Source: Drosophila persimilis | Lineage: Eukaryota > Arthropoda > Insecta > Diptera > Drosophilidae | Assembly: GCF_003286085.1 (NCBI RefSeq) | Contig: NW_020825314.1 | Span: 248,001-312,000, forward strand | Length of the DNA stretch: 64,000 nucleotides | Direction of reading: 5' to 3' | Shown here: in pieces, positions 45,480-58,300 of the stretch | How positions within the stretch are numbered: position 1 is the first letter of the stretch | Layout: every line of letters begins with the position of its first letter | The notes under the pieces: model-generated | Databases searched by the model: none | The model's input: the letters and a program-made list of their open reading frames with translations, nothing else | What the model was told of the DNA's origin: nothing | Translations under genes and position numbers: made by a program

Positions 45480-48400
45480 GAGACGTATTTCGTTAGCAGA
45501 GATAAGCTGTCCGGCAGGGGATATAAATTTCCCGCCGCCGGAGGTAAATGTTATGCCAGCGGAGATCAGTTTTCTGCCGGCGGAGAAACGTAATTCGTCA
45601 GCGGGGATAAATTGTCCGTCTGGGGATATAAATTTCCCGCCGCCGGAGGTAAATTGTCTGCCAGCGGAGATAAGTTGTCCGTCAGCGGATATAAATTTCC
45701 CGCCACCGGAAATAAGTTTTCCGCCGGCGGAGAGACGCATTTCGTTAGCAGAGATAAGTTGTCAGGCTGGGGATATAAATTTCTCGCCGCCGGAGATAAG
45801 ATTTCTGCCAGTGGAGAATCGTAGTTCGTCAGCGGAGATAAATTGTCCGCCAGCGGAGATAAATTGTCCGCCAGCGGATATAGATTTTTCCGGCACCGGA
45901 AATAAGTTTTCTGCCAGCGTAGAGACGTATTTCGTTAGCAGAGATAAGTTGTCCGGCAGGGAATATATATTTCCCGCCACCGGAAATAAGTTTTCCCCCA
46001 GCGGAGAGACGTATTTCGTTGTCAGCTGTCAGTTGTCAGGACGGGGATAAAAATTTCTCGCCGCCGGAGATAAGATTTCTGCCAGTGGATAATCGTAGTT
46101 CGTCAGCGGAGATAAATTGTCCGCCAGCGGAGATAAGTTGTCCGCCAGCGGATATAGATTTCCCGGCACCGGAAATAAGTTTTCTGCCAGCGTAGAGACG
46201 TATTTCGTCAGCAGAGATAAGTTGTTCGGCAGGGAATATATATTTCCCGCCACCGGAAATAAGTTTTCCCCCAGCGGAGAGACGTATTTCGTTGTCAGTT
46301 GTCAGGCAGGAGATAAAAATTTCTCGCCGCCGGAGATAAGATTTCTGCCAGTGGAGAATCGTAGTTCGTCAGTGGAGATAAATTGTCCGCCAGCGGAGAT
46401 AAGTTGTCCGCCAGCGGATATAGATTTCCCGGCACCGGAAATAAGTTTTCTGCCAGCGTAGAGACGTATTTCGTCAGCAGAGATAAGTTGTCCGGCAGGG
46501 AATATATTTTTCCCGCCACCGGAAATATTTTTTCCCCCAGCGGAGAGACGTATTTCGTTGTCAGTTGTCAGGCCGGGGATAAAAATTTCTCGCCGCCGGA
46601 GATAAGTTTTCTGCAAGCGGAGAGACGTATTTCTTCAGCAGAAATAAGTTTTCAGCAAGCGGAGAGACGTATTTCGTCAGCAGAGATAAGTTGTCCGGCA
46701 GGGGATATATATTTCCCGCCACCGGAAATAAGTTTTCCTCCAGCGGAGAGACGTATTTCGTTAGCATAGATAAGTTGTCAGGCCGGGGATATAAATTTCT
46801 CGCCGCCGGAGATATGTTTTCTACAAGCGGAGAGACGTATTTCGTCAGCAGAGATAAGTTTGCTGCAAGCGGAGAGACGTATTTCGTCAGCAGCGATAAG
46901 TTGTCCAGCAGAGGATATAGATTTCCCGCCACCGGAAATAAGTTTTCCGATAGCGGAGAGACGTATTTCGTTAGCAGAGATAAGCTGTCCGGCAGGGGAT
47001 ATAAATTTCCCGCCGCCGGAGGTAAATGTTATGCCAGCGGAGATCAGTTTTCTGCCGGCGGAGAAACGTAATTCGTCAGCGGGGATAAATTGTCCGTCAG
47101 GGGATATAAATTTCCCGCCGCCGGAGATAAGATTTCTGCCAGTGGAGAATCGTAGTTCGTCAGCGGAGATAAATTGTCGGCCAGCGGAGATAAGTTGTAC
47201 GCCAGCGGAGATAAGTTGTCCGCCAGCGGATATCGATTTCCCGGCACCGGAAATAAGTTTTCTGCCAGCGTAGAGACGTATTGCGTTAGCAGAGATAAGT
47301 TGTCAGGCCGGGGATAAAAATTTCTCGCCGCCGGAGGTAGATGTTCTGGCAGCGGAGATCAGTTTTCTGCCGGCGGAGAAACGTAATTCGTCAGCGGGGA
47401 TAAATTGTCCGCCAGCGGATATAGATTTCCCAGTACCGGAAATAAGTTTTCCGCCACCGGAGAGACGTATTTCGTAAGCAGAGATAAGTTGTCCGGCTGG
47501 GGATATATATTTCCCGCCGCCGAAAGTTAATGTTCTGCCAGCGGAGATCAGTTTTCTGCCGGCGGAGAAACGTAGCTCGTCAGCGGAGATAAAATGTCTG
47601 CCAGCGGCGATAAGTTGTTCGCCGGAGAGACGTATTTCGTCAGCAGAGATAAGTTGTCCGGCCAGGGTTATAAGTTTTCTGCCAGAGGAGAAACGTAGTT
47701 CGTCAGCGGATATAAATTATCTGCCACCAGAAATAAGTTTTACGCCAGCGGAGAAACGTAATTCGTCTGCGGGGATAAATTGTCCGTCTGGGGATATAAA
47801 TTTTTCGCCGCCGGAGATAAATTGTCTGCCAGCGGAGATAAGTTGTCCGTCAGCGGATATAGATTTCCCGCCACCGGAAATAAGTTTTCCGCGAGCGGAG
47901 TGACGTTGTTCGTTAGCAGAGATAAGTTGTCCGGCAGGGGATATAAATTTCCCGCCACCGGAAATAAGTTTTCCGCCAGCGGAGAGTCGTATTTCGTTGT
48001 CAGTTGTCAGGCCGGGGATAAAAATTTCTCGCCGCCGGAGATAAGATTTCTGCCAGTGGAGAATCGTAGTTCGTCAGTGGAGATAAATTGTCTGCCAGCG
48101 GAGATAAGTTGTCCGCCAGCGGATATCGATTTCCCGGCACCGGAAATAAGTTTTTTGCCAGCGTAGAGACGTATTGCGTTAGCAGAGATAAGTTGTCAGG
48201 CCGGGGATAAAAATTTCTCGCCGCCGGAGGTAGATGTTCTGGCAGCGGAGATCAGTTTTCTGCCGGCGGAGAAACGTAATTCGTCAGCGGGGATAAATTG
48301 TCCGCCAGCGGATATAGATTTCCCAGTACCGGAAATAAGTTTTCCGCCACCGGAGAGACGTATTTCGTAAGCAGAGATAAGTTGTCCGGCTGGGGATATA

Positions 48401-51400
48401 TATTTCCCGCCGCCGAAAGTTAATGTTCTGCCAGCGGAGATCAGTTTTCTGCCGGCGGAGAAACGTAGCTCGTCAGCGGAGATAAAATGTCTGCCAGCGG
48501 CGATAAGTTGTTCGCCGGAGAGACGTATTTCGTCAGCAGAGATAAGTTGTCCGGCAGGGTTATAAGTTTTCTGCCAGAGGAGAAACGTAGTTCGTCAGCG
48601 GATATAAATTATCTGCCACCAGAAATAAGTTTTACGCCAGCGGAGAAACGTAATTCGTCTGCGGGGATAAATTGTCCGTCTGGGGATATAAATTTTCCGC
48701 CGCCGGAGATAAATTGTCTGCCAGCGGAGATAAGTTGTCCGTCAGCGGATATAGATTTCCCGCCACCGGAAATAAGTTTTCCGCGAGCGGAGTGACGTTG
48801 TTCGTTAGCAGAGATAAGTTGTCCGGCAGGGGATATAAATTTCCCGCCACCGGAAATAAGTTTTCCGCCAGCGGAGAGTCGTATTTCGTTGTCAGTTGTC
48901 AGGCCGGGGATAAAAATTTCTCGCCGCCGGAGATAAGATTTCTGCCAGTGGAGAATCGTAGTTCGTCAGTGGAGATAAATTGTCTGCCAGCGGAGATAAG
49001 TTGTCCGCCAGCGGATATAGATTTGCCGGCACCGGAAATAAGTTTTCTGCCAGCGTAGAGACGTATTTCGTCGGCAGAGATAAGTTGTCCGGCAGGGAAT
49101 ATATATTTCCCGCCACCGGAAATAAGTTTTCCGCCAGCGGAGAGACGTATTTCGTTGTCAGTTGTCAGGCCGGGGATAAAAATTTCTCGCCGCCGGAGAT
49201 AAGTTTTCTGCAAGCGGAGAGATATAAATTTCCCGCCACCGGAAATAAGTTTTCCGCCGGCGGAGAGACGCATTTCGTTAGCAGAGATAAGTTGTCAGGC
49301 TGGGGATATAAATTTCTCGCCGCCGGAGATAAGATTTCTGCCAGTGGAGAATCGTAGTTCGTCAGCGGAGATAAATTGTCCGCCAGCGGAGATAAATTGT
49401 CCGCCAGCGGATATAGATTTCCCGGCACCGGAAATAAGTTTTCTGCCAGCGTAGAGACGTATTTCGTTAGCAGAGATAAGCTGTCCGGCAGGGGATATAA
49501 ATTTCCCGCCGCCGGAGGTAAATGTTATGCCAGCGGAGATCAGTTTTCTGCCGGCGGAGAAACGTAATTCGTCAGCGGGGATAAATTGTCCGTCTGGGGA
49601 TATAAATTTCCCGCCGCCGGAGGTAAATTGTCTGCCAGCGGAGATAAGTTGTCCGTCAGCGGATATAAATTTCCCGCCACCGGAAATAAGTTTTCCGCCG
49701 GCGGAGAGACGCATTTCGTTAGCAGAGATAAGTTGTCAGGCTGGGGATATAAATTTCTCGCCGCCGGAGATAAGATTTCTGCCAGTGGAGAATCGTAGTT
49801 CGTCAGCGGAGATAAATTGTCCGCCAGCGGAGATAAATTGTCCGCCAGCGGATATAGATTTTTCCGGCACCGGAAATAAGTTTTCTGCCAGCGTAGAGAC
49901 GTATTTCGTTAGCAGAGATAAGTTGTCCGGCAGGGAATATATATTTCCCGCCACCGGAAATAAGTTTTCCCCCAGCGGAGAGACGTATTTCGTTGTCAGC
50001 TGTCAGTTGTCAGGACGGGGATAAAAATTTCTCGCCGCCGGAGATAAGATTTCTGCCAGTGGATAATCGTAGTTCGTCAGCGGAGATAAATTGTCCGCCA
50101 GCGGAGATAAGTTGTCCGCCAGCGGATATAGATTTCCCGGCACCGGAAATAAGTTTTCTGCCAGCGTAGAGACGTATTTCGTCAGCAGAGATAAGTTGTT
50201 CGGCAGGGAATATATATTTCCCGCCACCGGAAATAAGTTTTCCCCCAGCGGAGAGACGTATTTCGTTGTCAGTTGTCAGGCAGGAGATAAAAATTTCTCG
50301 CCGCCGGAGATAAGATTTCTGCCAGTGGAGAATCGTAGTTCGTCAGTGGAGATAAATTGTCCGCCAGCGGAGATAAGTTGTCCGCCAGCGGATATAGATT
50401 TCCCGGCACCGGAAATAAGTTTTCTGCCAGCGTAGAGACGTATTTCGTCAGCAGAGATAAGTTGTCCGGCAGGGAATATATTTTTCCCGCCACCGGAAAT
50501 ATTTTTTCCCCCAGCGGAGAGACGTATTTCGTTGTCAGTTGTCAGGCCGGGGATAAAAATTTCTCGCCGCCGGAGATAAGTTTTCTGCAAGCGGAGAGAC
50601 GTATTTCTTCAGCAGAAATAAGTTTTCAGCAAGCGGAGAGACGTATTTCGTCAGCAGAGATAAGTTGTCCGGCAGGGGATATATATTTCCCGCCACCGGA
50701 AATAAGTTTTCCTCCAGCGGAGAGACGTATTTCGTTAGCATAGATAAGTTGTCAGGCCGGGGATATAAATTTCTCGCCGCCGGAGATATGTTTTCTACAA
50801 GCGGAGAGACGTATTTCGTCAGCAGAGATAAGTTTGCTGCAAGCGGAGAGACGTATTTCGTCAGCAGCGATAAGTTGTCCAGCAGAGGATATAGATTTCC
50901 CGCCACCGGAAATAAGTTTTCCGATAGCGGAGAGACGTATTTCGTTAGCAGAGATAAGCTGTCCGGCAGGGGATATAAATTTCCCGCCGCCGGAGGTAAA
51001 TGTTATGCCAGCGGAGATCAGTTTTCTGCCGGCGGAGAAACGTAATTCGTCAGCGGGGATAAATTGTCCGTCAGGGGATATAAATTTCCCGCCGCCGGAG
51101 ATAAGATTTCTGCCAGTGGAGAATCGTAGTTCGTCAGCGGAGATAAATTGTCGGCCAGCGGAGATAAGTTGTACGCCAGCGGAGATAAGTTGTCCGCCAG
51201 CGGATATCGATTTCCCGGCACCGGAAATAAGTTTTCTGCCAGCGTAGAGACGTATTGCGTTAGCAGAGATAAGTTGTCAGGCCGGGGATAAAAATTTCTC
51301 GCCGCCGGAGGTAGATGTTCTGGCAGCGGAGATCAGTTTTCTGCCGGCGGAGAAACGTAATTCGTCAGCGGGGATAAATTGTCCGCCAGCGGATATAGAT

Positions 51401-54400
51401 TTCCCAGTACCGGAAATAAGTTTTCCGCCACCGGAGAGACGTATTTCGTAAGCAGAGATAAGTTGTCCGGCTGGGGATATATATTTCCCGCCGCCGAAAG
51501 TTAATGTTCTGCCAGCGGAGATCAGTTTTCTGCCGGCGGAGAAACGTAGCTCGTCAGCGGAGATAAAATGTCTGCCAGCGGCGATAAGTTGTTCGCCGGA
51601 GAGACGTATTTCGTCAGCAGAGATAAGTTGTCCGGCCAGGGTTATAAGTTTTCTGCCAGAGGAGAAACGTAGTTCGTCAGCGGATATAAATTATCTGCCA
51701 CCAGAAATAAGTTTTACGCCAGCGGAGAAACGTAATTCGTCTGCGGGGATAAATTGTCCGTCTGGGGATATAAATTTTTCGCCGCCGGAGATAAATTGTC
51801 TGCCAGCGGAGATAAGTTGTCCGTCAGCGGATATAGATTTCCCGCCACCGGAAATAAGTTTTCCGCGAGCGGAGTGACGTTGTTCGTTAGCAGAGATAAG
51901 TTGTCCGGCAGGGGATATAAATTTCCCGCCACCGGAAATAAGTTTTCCGCCAGCGGAGAGTCGTATTTCGTTGTCAGTTGTCAGGCCGGGGATAAAAATT
52001 TCTCGCCGCCGGAGATAAGATTTCTGCCAGTGGAGAATCGTAGTTCGTCAGTGGAGATAAATTGTCTGCCAGCGGAGATAAGTTGTCCGCCAGCGGATAT
52101 CGATTTCCCGGCACCGGAAATAAGTTTTTTGCCAGCGTAGAGACGTATTGCGTTAGCAGAGATAAGTTGTCAGGCCGGGGATAAAAATTTCTCGCCGCCG
52201 GAGGTAGATGTTCTGGCAGCGGAGATCAGTTTTCTGCCGGCGGAGAAACGTAATTCGTCAGCGGGGATAAATTGTCCGCCAGCGGATATAGATTTCCCAG
52301 TACCGGAAATAAGTTTTCCGCCACCGGAGAGACGTATTTCGTAAGCAGAGATAAGTTGTCCGGCTGGGGATATATATTTCCCGCCGCCGAAAGTTAATGT
52401 TCTGCCAGCGGAGATCAGTTTTCTGCCGGCGGAGAAACGTAGCTCGTCAGCGGAGATAAAATGTCTGCCAGCGGCGATAAGTTGTTCGCCGGAGAGACGT
52501 ATTTCGTCAGCAGAGATAAGTTGTCCGGCAGGGTTATAAGTTTTCTGCCAGAGGAGAAACGTAGTTCGTCAGCGGATATAAATTATCTGCCACCAGAAAT
52601 AAGTTTTACGCCAGCGGAGAAACGTAATTCGTCTGCGGGGATAAATTGTCCGTCTGGGGATATAAATTTTCCGCCGCCGGAGATAAATTGTCTGCCAGCG
52701 GAGATAAGTTGTCCGTCAGCGGATATAGATTTCCCGCCACCGGAAATAAGTTTTCCGCGAGCGGAGTGACGTTGTTCGTTAGCAGAGATAAGTTGTCCGG
52801 CAGGGGATATAAATTTCCCGCCACCGGAAATAAGTTTTCCGCCAGCGGAGAGTCGTATTTCGTTGTCAGTTGTCAGGCCGGGGATAAAAATTTCTCGCCG
52901 CCGGAGATAAGATTTCTGCCAGTGGAGAATCGTAGTTCGTCAGTGGAGATAAATTGTCTGCCAGCGGAGATAAGTTGTCCGCCAGCGGATATCGATTTCC
53001 CGGCACCGGAAATAAGTTTTTTGCCAGCGTAGAGACGTATTGCGTTAGCAGAGATAAGTTGTCAGGCCGGGGATAAAAATTTCTCGCCGCCGGAGGTAGA
53101 TGTTCTGGCAGCGGAGATCAGTTTTCTGCCGGCGGAGAAACGTAGCTCGTCAGCGGAGATAAAATGTCTGCCAGCGGCGATAAGTTGTTCGCCGGAGAGA
53201 CGTATTTCGTCAGCAGAGATAAGTTGTCCGGCCAGGGTTATAAGTTTTCTGCCAGAGGAGAAACGTAGTTCGTCAGCGGATATAAATTATCTGCCACCAG
53301 AAATAAGTTTTACGCCAGCGGAGAAACGTAATTCGTCTGCGGGGATAAATTGTCCGTCTGGGGATATAAATTTTTCGCCGCCGGAGATAAATTGTCTGCC
53401 AGCGGAGATAAGTTGTCCGTCAGCGGATATAGATTTCCCGCCACCGGAAATAAGTTTTCCGCGAGCGGAGTGACGTTGTTCGTTAGCAGAGATAAGTTGT
53501 CCGGCAGGGGATATAAATTTCCCGCCACCGGAAATAAGTTTTCCGCCAGCGGAGAGTCGTATTTCGTTGTCAGTTGTCAGGCCGGGGATAAAAATTTCTC
53601 GCCGCCGGAGATAAGTTTTCTGCCAGTGGAGAATCGTAGTTCGTCAGTGGAGATAAATTGTCTGCCAGCGGAGATAAGTTGTCCGCCAGCGGATATCGAT
53701 TTCCCGGCACCGGAAATAAGTTTTTTGCCAGCGTAGAGACGTATTGCGTTAGCAGAGATAAGTTGTCAGGCCGGGGATAAAAATTTCTCGCCGCCGGAGG
53801 TAGATGTTCTGGCAGCGGAGATCAGTTTTCTGCCGGCGGAGAAACGTAATTCGTCAGCGGGGATAAATTGTCCGCCAGCGGATATAGATTTCCCAGTACC
53901 GGAAATAAGTTTTCCGCCACCGGAGAGACGTATTTCGTAAGCAGAGATAAGTTGTCCGGCTGGGGATATATATTTCCCGCCGCCGAAAGTTAATGTTCTG
54001 CCAGCGGAGATCAGTTTTCTGCCGGCGGAGAAACGTAGCTCGTCAGCGGAGATAAAATGTCTGCCAGCGGCGATAAGTTGTTCGCCGGAGAGACGTATTT
54101 CGTCAGCAGAGATAAGTTGTCCGGCCAGGGTTATAAGTTTTCTGCCAGAGGAGAAACGTAGTTCGTCAGCGGATATAAATTATCTGCCACCAGAAATAAG
54201 TTTTACGCCAGCGGAGAAACGTAATTCGTCTGCGGGGATAAATTGTCCGTCTGGGGATATAAATTTTTCGCCGCCGGAGATAAATTGTCTGCCAGCGGAG
54301 ATAAGTTGTCCGTCAGCGGATATAGATTTCCCGCCACCGGAAATAAGTTTTCCGCGAGCGGAGAGACGTTGTTCGTTAGCAGAGATAAGTTGTCCGGCAG

Positions 54401-57400
54401 GGGATATAAATTTCCCGCCACCGGAAATAAGTTTTCCGCCAGCGGAGAGTCGTATTTCGTTGTCAGTTGTCAGGCCGGGGATAAAAATTTCTCGCCGCCG
54501 GAGATAAGATTTCTGCCAGTGGAGAATCGTAGTTCGTCAGTGGAGATAAATTGTCTGCCAGCGGAGATAAGTTGTCCGCCAGCGGATATAGATTTGCCGG
54601 CACCGGAAATAAGTTTTCTGCCAGCGTAGAGACGTATTTCGTCAGCAGAGATAAGTTGTCCGGCAGGGAATATATATTTCCCGCCACCGGAAATAAGTTT
54701 TCCGCCAGCGGAGAGACGTATTTCGTTGTCAGTTGTCAGGCCGGGGATAAAAATTTCTCGCCGCCGGAGATAAGTTTTCTGCAAGCGGAGAGATATAAAT
54801 TTCCCGCCACCGGAAATAAGTTTTCCGCCGGCGGAGAGACGCATTTCGTTAGCAGAGATAAGTTGTCAGGCTGGGGATATAAATTTCTCGCCGCCGGAGA
54901 TAAGATTTCTGCCAGTGGAGAATCGTAGTTCGTCAGCGGAGATAAATTGTCCGCCAGCGGAGATAAATTGTCCGCCAGCGGATATAGATTTCCCGGCACC
55001 GGAAATAAGTTTTCTGCCAGCGTAGAGACGTATTTCGTTAGCAGAGATAAGCTGTCCGGCAGGGGATATAAATTTCCCGCCGCCGGAGGTAAATGTTATG
55101 CCAGCGGAGATCAGTTTTCTGCCGGCGGAGAAACGTAATTCGTCAGCGGGGATAAATTGTCCGTCTGGGGATATAAATTTCCCGCCGCCGGAGGTAAATT
55201 GTCTGCCAGCGGAGATAAGTTGTCCGTCAGCGGATATAAATTTCCCGCCACCGGAAATAAGTTTTCCGCCGGCGGAGAGACGCATTTCGTTAGCAGAGAT
55301 AAGTTGTCAGGCTGGGGATATAAATTTCTCGCCGCCGGAGATAAGATTTCTGCCAGTGGAGAATCGTAGTTCGTCAGCGGAGATAAATTGTCCGCCAGCG
55401 GAGATAAATTGTCCGCCAGCGGATATAGATTTCCCGGCACCGGAAATAAGTTTTCTGCCAGCGTAGAGACGTATTTCGTTAGCAGAGATAAGTTGTCCGG
55501 CAGGGAATATATATTTCCCGCCACCGGAAATAAGTTTTCCCCCAGCGGAGAGACGTATTTCGTTGTCAACTGTCAGTTGTCAGGACGGGGATAAAAATTT
55601 CTCGCCGCCGGAGATAAGATTTCTGCCAGTGGAGAATCGTAGTTCGTCAGCGGAGATAAATTGTCCGCCAGCGGAGATAAATTGTCCGCCAGCGGATATA
55701 GATTTCCCGGCACCGGAAATAAGTTTTCTGCCAGCGTAGAGACGTATTTCGTCAGCAGAGATAAGTTGTTCGGCAGGGAATATATATTTCCCGCCACCGG
55801 AAATAAGTTTTCCCCCAGCGGAGAGACGTATTTCGTTGTCAGTTGTCAGGCAGGAGATAAAAATTTCTCGCCGCCGGAGATAAGATTTCTGCCAGTGGAG
55901 AATCGTAGTTCGTCAGTGGAGATAAATTGTCCGCCAGCGGAGATAAGTTGTCCGCCAGCGGATATAGATTTCCCGGCACCGGAAATAAGTTTTCTGCCAG
56001 CGTAGAGACGTATTTCGTCAGCAGAGATAAGTTGTCCGGCAGGGAATATATTTTTCCCGCCACCGGAAATATTTTTTCCCCCAGCGGAGAGACGTATTTC
56101 GTTGTCAGTTGTCAGGCCGGGGATAAAAATTTCTCGCCGCCGGAGATAAGTTTTCTGCAAGCGGAGAGACGTATTTCTTCAGCAGAAATAAGTTTTCAGC
56201 AAGCGGAGAGACGTATTTCGTCAGCAGAGATAAGTTGTCCGGCAGGGGATATATATTTCCCGCCACCGGAAATAAGTTTTCCTCCAGCGGAGAGACGTAT
56301 TTCGTTAGCATAGATAAGTTGTCAGGCCGGGGATATAAATTTCTCGCCGCCGGAGATATGTTTTCTACAAGCGGAGAGACGTATTTCGTCAGCAGAGATA
56401 AGTTTGCTGCAAGCGGAGAGACGTATTTCGTCAGCAGCGATAAGTTGTCCGGCAGAGGATATAGATTTCCCGCCACCGGAAATAAGTTTTCCGATAGCGG
56501 AGAGACGTATTTCGTTAGCAGAGATAAGCTGTCCGGCAGGGGATATAAATTTCTCGCCGCCGGAGATAAGATTTCTGCCAGTGGAGAATCGTAGTTCGTC
56601 AGCGGAGATAAATTGTCCGCCAGCGGAGATAAGTTGTCCGCCAGCGGATATAGATTTCCCGGCACCGGAAATAAGTTTTCTGCCAGCGTAGAGACGTATT
56701 TCGTCAGCAGAGATAAGTTGTCCGGCAGGGAATATATTTTTCCCGCCACCGGAAATATTTTTTCCCCCAGCGGAGAGACGTATTTCGTTGTCAGTTGTCA
56801 GGCCGGGGATAAAAATTTCTCGCCGCCGGAGATAAGTTTTCTGCAAGCGGAGAGACGTATTTCTTCAGCAGAAATAAGTTTTCAGCAAGCGGAGAGACGT
56901 ATTTCGTCAGCAGAGATAAGTTGTCCGGCTGGGGATATATATTTCCCGCCGCCGAAAGTTAATGTTCTGCCAGCGGAGATCAGTTTTCTGCCGGCGGAGA
57001 AACGTAGCTCGTCAGCGGAGATAAAATGTCTGCCAGCGGCGATAAGTTGTTCGCCGGAGAGACGTATTTCGTCAGCAGAGATAAGTTGTCCGGCCAGGGT
57101 TATAAGTTTTCTGCCAGAGGAGAAACGTAGTTCGTCAGCGGATATAAATTATCTGCCACCAGAAATAAGTTTTACGCCAGCGGAGAAACGTAATTCGTCT
57201 GCGGGGATAAATTGTCCGTCTGGGGATATAAATTTTCCGCCGCCGGAGATAAATTGTCTGCCAGCGGAGATAAGTTGTCCGTCAGCGGATATAGATTTCC
57301 CGCCACCGGAAATAAGTTTTCCGCGAGCGGAGTGACGTTGTTCGTTAGCAGAGATAAGTTGTCCGGCAGGGGATATAAATTTCCCGCCACCGGAAATAAG

Positions 57401-58300
57401 TTTTCCGCCAGCGGAGAGTCGTATTTCGTTGTCAGTTGTCAGGCCGGGGATAAAAATTTCTCGCCGCCGGAGATAAGATTTCTGCCAGTGGAGAATCGTA
57501 GTTCGTCAGTGGAGATAAATTGTCTGCCAGCGGAGATAAGTTGTCCGCCAGCGGAGATAAGTTGTCCGCCAGCGGATATCGATTTCCCGGCACCGGAAAT
57601 AAGTTTTCTGCCAGCGTAGAGACGTATTGCGTTAGCAGAGATAAGTTGTCAGGCCGGGGATAAAAATTTCTCGCCGCCGGAGGTAGATGTTCTGGCAGCG
57701 GAGATCAGTTTTCTGCCGGCGGAGAAACGTAATTCGTCAGCGGGGATAAATTGTCCGCCAGCGGATATAGATTTCCCAGTACCGGAAATAAGTTTTCCGC
57801 CACCGGAGAGACGTATTTCGTAAGCAGAGATAAGTTGTCCGGCTGGGGATATATATTTCCCGCCGCCGAAAGTTAATGTTCTGCCAGCGGAGATCAGTTT
57901 TCTGCCGGCGGAGAAACGTAGCTCGTCAGCGGAGATAAAATGTCTGCCAGCGGCGATAAGTTGTTCGCCGGAGAGACGTATTTCGTCAGCAGAGATAAGT
58001 TGTCCGGCAGGGTTATAAGTTTTCTGCCAGAGGAGAAACGTAGTTCGTCAGCGGATATAAATTATCTGCCACCAGAAATAAGTTTTACGCCAGCGGAGAA
58101 ACGTAATTCGTCTGCGGGGATAAATTGTCCGTCTAGGGATATAAATTTTCCGCCGCCGGAGATAAATTGTCTGCCAGCGGAGATAAGTTGTCCGTCAGCG
58201 GATATAGATTTCCCGCCACCGGAAATAAGTTTTCCGCGAGCGGAGTGACGTTGTTCGTTAGCAGAGATAAGTTGTCCGGCAGGGGATATAAATTTCCCGC
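45480..58300. repeat. Satellite block of large segmental duplications and ~892-bp higher-order repeats
   Basis: About 45480-49015 is repeated at about 49454-52989, offset 3974 bp, with very few differences. About 48.7-50.9 kb is repeated at 54.3-56.5 kb, offset 5571 then 5570 bp. Inside these lies a higher-order unit of about 892 bp, marked by GTATTGCGTTAGCAGAG with TTGCGTT at 47281, 48174, 51255, 52148, 53040, 53744 and 57627. The 53040-53744 step is only 704 bp, short by about 189 bp. All copies carry GTTGTCAGTTGTCAGGC and GGATAAAAATTTCTCGCC variants. No gene is seen. Confidence 0.92.
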
